Assembly (NCBI RefSeq): GCF_040807025.1 | Contig: NC_090967.1 | Location: 990,001-1,054,000 of the forward strand | DNA: 64,000 nt | Source of the DNA: Struthio camelus | Lineage: Eukaryota; Chordata; Aves; Struthioniformes; Struthionidae | Reading direction: 5' to 3' | Part shown: piece after piece, positions 59,236 to 64,000 of the stretch | How positions within the stretch are numbered: the stretch's first letter is position 1 | How the letters are laid out: every line of letters begins with the position of its first letter | Notes under the pieces: model-generated | What the model was told of the DNA's origin: nothing | Databases searched by the model: none | Seen by the model: the letters and a program-made list of their open reading frames with translations, nothing else | Position numbers and translations under genes: made by a program

Positions 59236-60116
59236 GAAATCCAAATCAAGGCACAGCATCCTGCACAGATTCTGTCCATGGAGAGGTGCCCCAGCGTTTT
59301 GGTCTTTAGCACTATTTTCTTCTTTATAGAAGAAAACAATTTTATTCATCATTTCATCTATTCATCTAGTCACTATCAAGCAAAAGGATATTCACATGAG
59401 AAGAAGCTGCTTCACTTTAAGATAACGACAAGGGCATGACATCAAGTGGGGACTGCCTACAGGCTCTTCTGTCACAATTAGCCTAAGTTTATCTTGTGGC
59501 CAATGGATCCGTGCAGCACCACACAGGCCTAAAGGTCAAGGTACACATGCAGCATCACACAGCACAGCACAGCACAGCACAGCATAGACCTGCATCCTCT
59601 TAGGTTAACTGCTATGTGAGTCACTAATACCTTGATTTACAATAGTCTTCCAGTTAGGATCACTACAATCACTAAGCCTGCAGGTTCTCAGTTCCAGCGC
59701 TCAGAGACCACAGGACGTGGTGGTAAGCCCACATTTAGAGGCAGCCCAGGGCAGTTCAGGTTTGCCTGATATCATCTCTCTCAGTGATGCTGCTGTGAGC
59801 CTCAGTAGCAAAGCAGTGGGACCAGGCACATCTCTGGAGATGTCCTAGACCTCTCCTCATTCCATGCTGGGATCTGACATGGAAGTGGGTGTGTCCCACA
59901 CACTATGTCCACAGACAACAGTGCCCAGGAAGAAGTTTCCCTTGGGCCAGGTGTAGATATGGTGGCATTGGCCACTCTTGCCCTCCCAGCTTCCCTGAAG
60001 TTTCAGTTTACGTGGAACCAACTCCAGGGCTGTGAGTTCCCAGCTGCGCTGGCTTTTTGCTGCAGTCCTTAGTGCAGTGTGGTTCTCAGACCGGCTCCAC
60101 ATCCTGGTTAAGCTGT
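59236..60116. other. Unique sequence with a small CACAG repeat
   Basis: No supported gene. A pentamer repeat is listed separately at 59553. Confidence 0.4.
59553..59584. repeat. (CACAG)n pentamer repeat
   Basis: Five to six tandem CACAG/CAGCA units followed by CATAGACC; read directly. Confidence 0.9.
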
Positions 60117-63100
60117 TTTATTATTTTGGGTTTTTTTTTAATTTTATAATATTAATTGTTATTTTCATTGTTTCCTACCTGTCTGCACTGTAGCTGACCA
60201 GCTCAACCAGAGATAAAGCTTAAATCTTTACCTGCATGTGATTAGTTTACATATACTTCTGCCCAACTGCGTCCTGCTTGCAGTTATCCTGGGAGATGTA
60301 GGGAAGATATCCTGCATGTGCTACAGCTCATGCCCTATGTCCTGTAGGACTGGTATCCCATGTATACTGGATCTGGAATCCTAGGGCAGATGCCATGTGT
60401 GTTCTATGGCTGGTACCTTGTACATATGGGGTCTGGGATGCTGTGTTTAATGAGGATGAATATGTTGCACAAGATCACCTGCTTGGCTGCAACATTGATT
60501 AGAAAGTCTGTCTTGGGGAACGGTGAATAATACACTGGGATAAGTCTACTGTTTCTTCCAGCAAATGTAAGTATTCTGGCAGGGGAGGCAAGATGGAAAG
60601 CATTCTGCCCTGTGCCACCTCACCAAGTCTTTAATTCATATCAGCCTGGATTTGGCAAGACATCAAGCAGCAACCTTCCAAGACCTCTCTGTGTGTTAGA
60701 GGAGAGGCCCTGCTGGAAGAGTTTCCATCTCTTCTTCACCTGCCCACATCCTTTTAAAGATATCTGTTTGTGACCAAGGGTATCTCATGTTGGTGCTTTA
60801 ACCAAATCCCCTCTCATTCTGAGTTTTGTCCTGATGACAGAGAATCACATTGCAGCATCTTGTCCTATGATCTCTGGAATCTCAGTGGTGTCTTAGACAA
60901 TGCTGCAAAGCTGAAGGAGTTATTACTTTTGTCACACTATTTTAAATCATACCTTTTATGTATTTTAGCTTTGGACTGTCTTTTATCTGATGCTCTAGAG
61001 AACACGTCTGGTGCCTTATTTGTTAATATTCATTTGCAAGGCAGGATGGGTAGCTTGTGGGGATGGGTGGCCTCTGAGCTGTCTTGTTTTGTCTTGCTAT
61101 GCTCTAGCTGGGCTGCTGGATTATGGGTGTGTGGAGGAGATGATTTGGTGTACTACCACTCTCTGGAGCTAGAAACAGCCTAATTGTATTTGGTCCATAG
61201 CTGCAGTTGGCTTTTATGGAGAACAGCCAGGCTAGCTTTGTTCCTGCTGAATGCTGTCTTTTGTGGGGCTGCTCTGCTTCCCACAGCCACCCAGAACTGC
61301 CCCAGGTAATCCTACAGCTTTGCTTTAGATCCCCGAAGGAACAGGGGCACCAAACTCCTCTTGAAATCAGGGCCAATGCGCACCAGGACTGTGGTGCCTC
61401 TGTGCCTTTGTCCTGCACACCCCACCACAGTGGTTCTCTCTATTTACCCTGCTGCTCCACAGCACAGATGCACCACACATAGTTCTGCTCCTGGCCTTGA
61501 ATGTGAGAGATGGGCGTTGCAGACAGGAAAGCCCACACTTACTGGCCCTTCCTTATTCCAGGCCCCTGCAGCTGCTGGTGCTGCCTCCATGGCCCTTCCC
61601 TGCCTTCTCCCCTGGACCAGTCCTCACTTCCTCCAGGCCTGGAGGCTGAGCTGTCTGAACCTGTTTGGCCCTGTCTGGGCATAAGCATGGGATGAACCAT
61701 CTGTGCTTTGTATCTAATCGCTGTTATTTAAATGCCCGGTTGCCAGGGTGACAGGAGCTCTTGAAACAAGTCAAACAGCAAACCTAACAGGTGCAGTTCA
61801 TCTACTTACCAATAGACATGAGCAGCATAAACCGCCTAGGTCTGCATCACTGCAGGGTCCCTTGTCCCTAGGAAGAAACAATCATGCCTGGGGCTCAAGT
61901 TTCCTATCTCTTTCAGATGACTGTGTTGGATGCAGTGATGTTCTCCTTATGGTTACCCTCTACTCTCCCTTGACTATAAAGAGATGCTTGGTGACTTGTC
62001 CAGAATCGTTGACCTTGGGGGATTAGCACATGGGGTTACTAAAGCTGTGCCCTGACTATCCTCCTGGCAGTTCCCTGAGGGAGACAGATCTCCTCTCCCC
62101 ACACTGACCCCAGAGCTGGGACATGGATCTACATGTTAAGACATGTACGAGACCTGCTGGGCTGATCAGACACCTGTGCTCTGATGGTCTGCAAGATGCC
62201 ACCAAGCAGAACAATAAAAGTTGCTGCTATTATTGTAGTAAGGAGTGACCCCTGTGACCTGGTATGGTTTTGTGCTCCCCTGGGAAGATTGCAAAGCAAA
62301 ACAGGTGCAATAGTGAGGCTCTTCACTCAGCCTGGGCTCTGCTGCTGCCCACAGATGCTCTATCTCCTGTGCTGTTGGGAAGGTGGAGACCGGGACTGTA
62401 GCATGCCTGCATGCCCACCACTCTTCCTGCTCTTGGCAGCTGCACTCAGTGCAAAGACACCAGTTGGTGTTTCAGATGCAGCCTGCTCTGCTGGAGACAG
62501 TCCCAGCAAGGGAAATCTGCCTGACCCATAATATGCCTCATGGAGAGCCCTTGGCTGAAGTAATTATGTTTGCACAAACAATCCTCATCAGTTCAAAGGA
62601 GATAAAATCAGCAGGAGCTTATTGAAATGCAGCCACATTCTCCACTACTGAGCAGCTGTTGGGGTCTGGCGCAGAGGAGTAGCAGGAGCTGGGCTCAGCT
62701 CTGCCAGATACCCTGGGGTCTATCCTGGGCTGGTGCAGCACTGCTGGCTGTGTCCTGGCTTTCCATGGCAGCTGTTTGCACTGCACATAGACAGCTTCTG
62801 AGAAAGAAAGGCTAAAAGAGGTATTGAATTTTTCTCTCCACAGTTTGGGCTCAGGAATAGTAGCAAAGGCTCTAATAGGCTTCCTCACAGAAAGCATCCA
62901 AATCGCCCTCTCTGTCAGGGCATTTGGAGAGGGATTGCTTTGCTGTCCTTTGTATTCATAGCCCTGCAACCTGGAGCAAAGGGAGACAGGGAAAGACATG
63001 ATCACTCAAAGAGAGACAGCACAGTGAGCAAATAAGCCACAGAACAGCCCAGAGGAGTCTGGGTCTGAAAAACAGGCAACAGCTGGATATTGTGAAAACC

Positions 63101-64000
63101 CTTACCATCACTCCAGACACCATGTGGTACTGAGAGTTTGGATACTGTGCTGGTGCGTAATCAACTCTGGAGCCTCATTCTGGCCAAGGGCTGTGATGTT
63201 CACATGTTGGAGGAGGATGTGGTAAGGATACATGCGGCTAACCATGGTGGATGGCCATATGCAAATCACAGCTGCGGGCCCAAAGGGAGGACTGGACTGA
63301 GCTGGACTTGGCTTGGCTGGACTGAAGAGGGGCTCAGAGTATCCTCTACATGAGAAGGTCCTGTGGGCTACAGGGGCCTCTGTCTTATGGACATTGCAAC
63401 CACAGAGGCTAAAGGCTCCTGTGACTCTTCCATGAACAGATGTGAAGAAGGCCTTTAGGAACTATTCCAGTTTCTGTACATTCACATACTCCCAGTCCTG
63501 CCAGAGGACAGACAATTAGCAAAGCAATGTTAATTCTGCAGAAGGGCCACTAAGGTGGCCTGTTTCCCCTTTGCCCTAGGCATCAAGCAGTGTCTCTGCA
63601 CTGATTAAGTGTAAGAACGCTCTCCACAGCACCTTTCAGGAAAACTATTTAAATTAGCAGCTCAGAAGGATTGCACAGGCAATAGCATGGTTATTTCCAG
63701 ATTTACAATGAATCACCTTGTTGTAGGAAGAGGGAATGCTTGCACTGTGCTGAAGGGGCTCTGGATCACAGTTAGGCTCCTGTGATACTGTTAAGCATAG
63801 AGGAGTTTGTTTTTGTGGTTTGGTGATTAATTTTTGCAGGATGAATGTTCCACTGGGAAAATAGCTGAAACTGTAAAAAGGAAGCAACATGGGGAGAGAA
63901 TGCATGAGCTCCCAACAGCTACATGCAGCTTTGGCATCTGATCCACACTTCTAGGTGCTTCCAACATCTGGTGGAGGGACAGAGGTCCACTCTGACCCCT
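60117..64000. other. Unique sequence to the right edge
   Basis: No supported gene. It includes an AT-rich stretch with a T9 run (about 60120-60165), an X-box-like motif at 61739-61752, and an AT-rich patch at 62550-62630 (GAAGTAATTATGTTTGC and GATAAAATCAGC) that might be regulatory. The frame at 60770-61183 (137 codons) has no domain. Confidence 0.4.
61739..61752 (+). promoter_or_regulatory. X-box-like (RFX) motif
   Basis: GTTGCCAGGGTGAC matches GTTGCC-N2-GGTAAC with one mismatch. It directly follows a TTATTTAAATG stretch. Motif evidence only. Confidence 0.3.

Overview
This window looks like nuclear DNA of a bird. The main evidence is a set of CR1 LINE copies with the avian-type 3' end: a short run of an ATTCTGTG/CACAGAAT octamer next to a conserved block around 'GGTTGGAAGGGACC'. 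At least seven CR1 copies or relics are visible, plus two much older CR1/L3-like relics. I see no retroviral genes, rRNA, CRISPR array, bacterial-style operon or tRNA. Base composition, spaced simple repeats and the lack of long conserved reading frames fit an intronic or intergenic stretch of a vertebrate chromosome.

Layout. 1-2.8 kb: a plus-strand CR1 copy running off the left edge, with broken endonuclease and reverse transcriptase regions. 2.8-11.7 kb: mostly unique sequence; the best unassigned coding candidate lies here on the minus strand (5777-4337, two exons with compatible phase). 11.7 and 15.9 kb: two minus-strand CR1 tails. 16.5-25.6 kb: unique sequence with an ancient CR1-like tail near 20.5 kb and AT-rich blocks that could be conserved non-coding elements. 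25.6-26.7 kb: a degenerate C-rich minisatellite that abuts a CpG island (about 26.69-27.40 kb). The island has a CCAAT box, a GC box, GC-rich short repeats and a good splice donor, and is the only promoter-like feature in the window. 27.4-36.2 kb: unique sequence with a CTCF-like motif, a 34-codon membrane-like small frame and two weak exon candidates on opposite strands. 36.2-50 kb: five minus-strand CR1 copies of different ages, a probable conserved AT-rich element at 41.1-41.4 kb, a TG-rich tract and two short perfect hairpins. 50-64 kb: unique sequence with several AT-rich homeodomain-motif blocks and small simple repeats.

How the parts may relate (inference): if the CpG island starts a plus-strand transcript, most of the right half would be its first intron. 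Every CR1 copy downstream of the island is antisense to such a transcript, as is common for LINEs kept inside introns, and the AT-rich blocks would be candidate intronic enhancers. I cannot name any host gene from this sequence. Long open frames are common here because the sequence is GC-rich and repetitive; most are judged chance or repeat artefacts.
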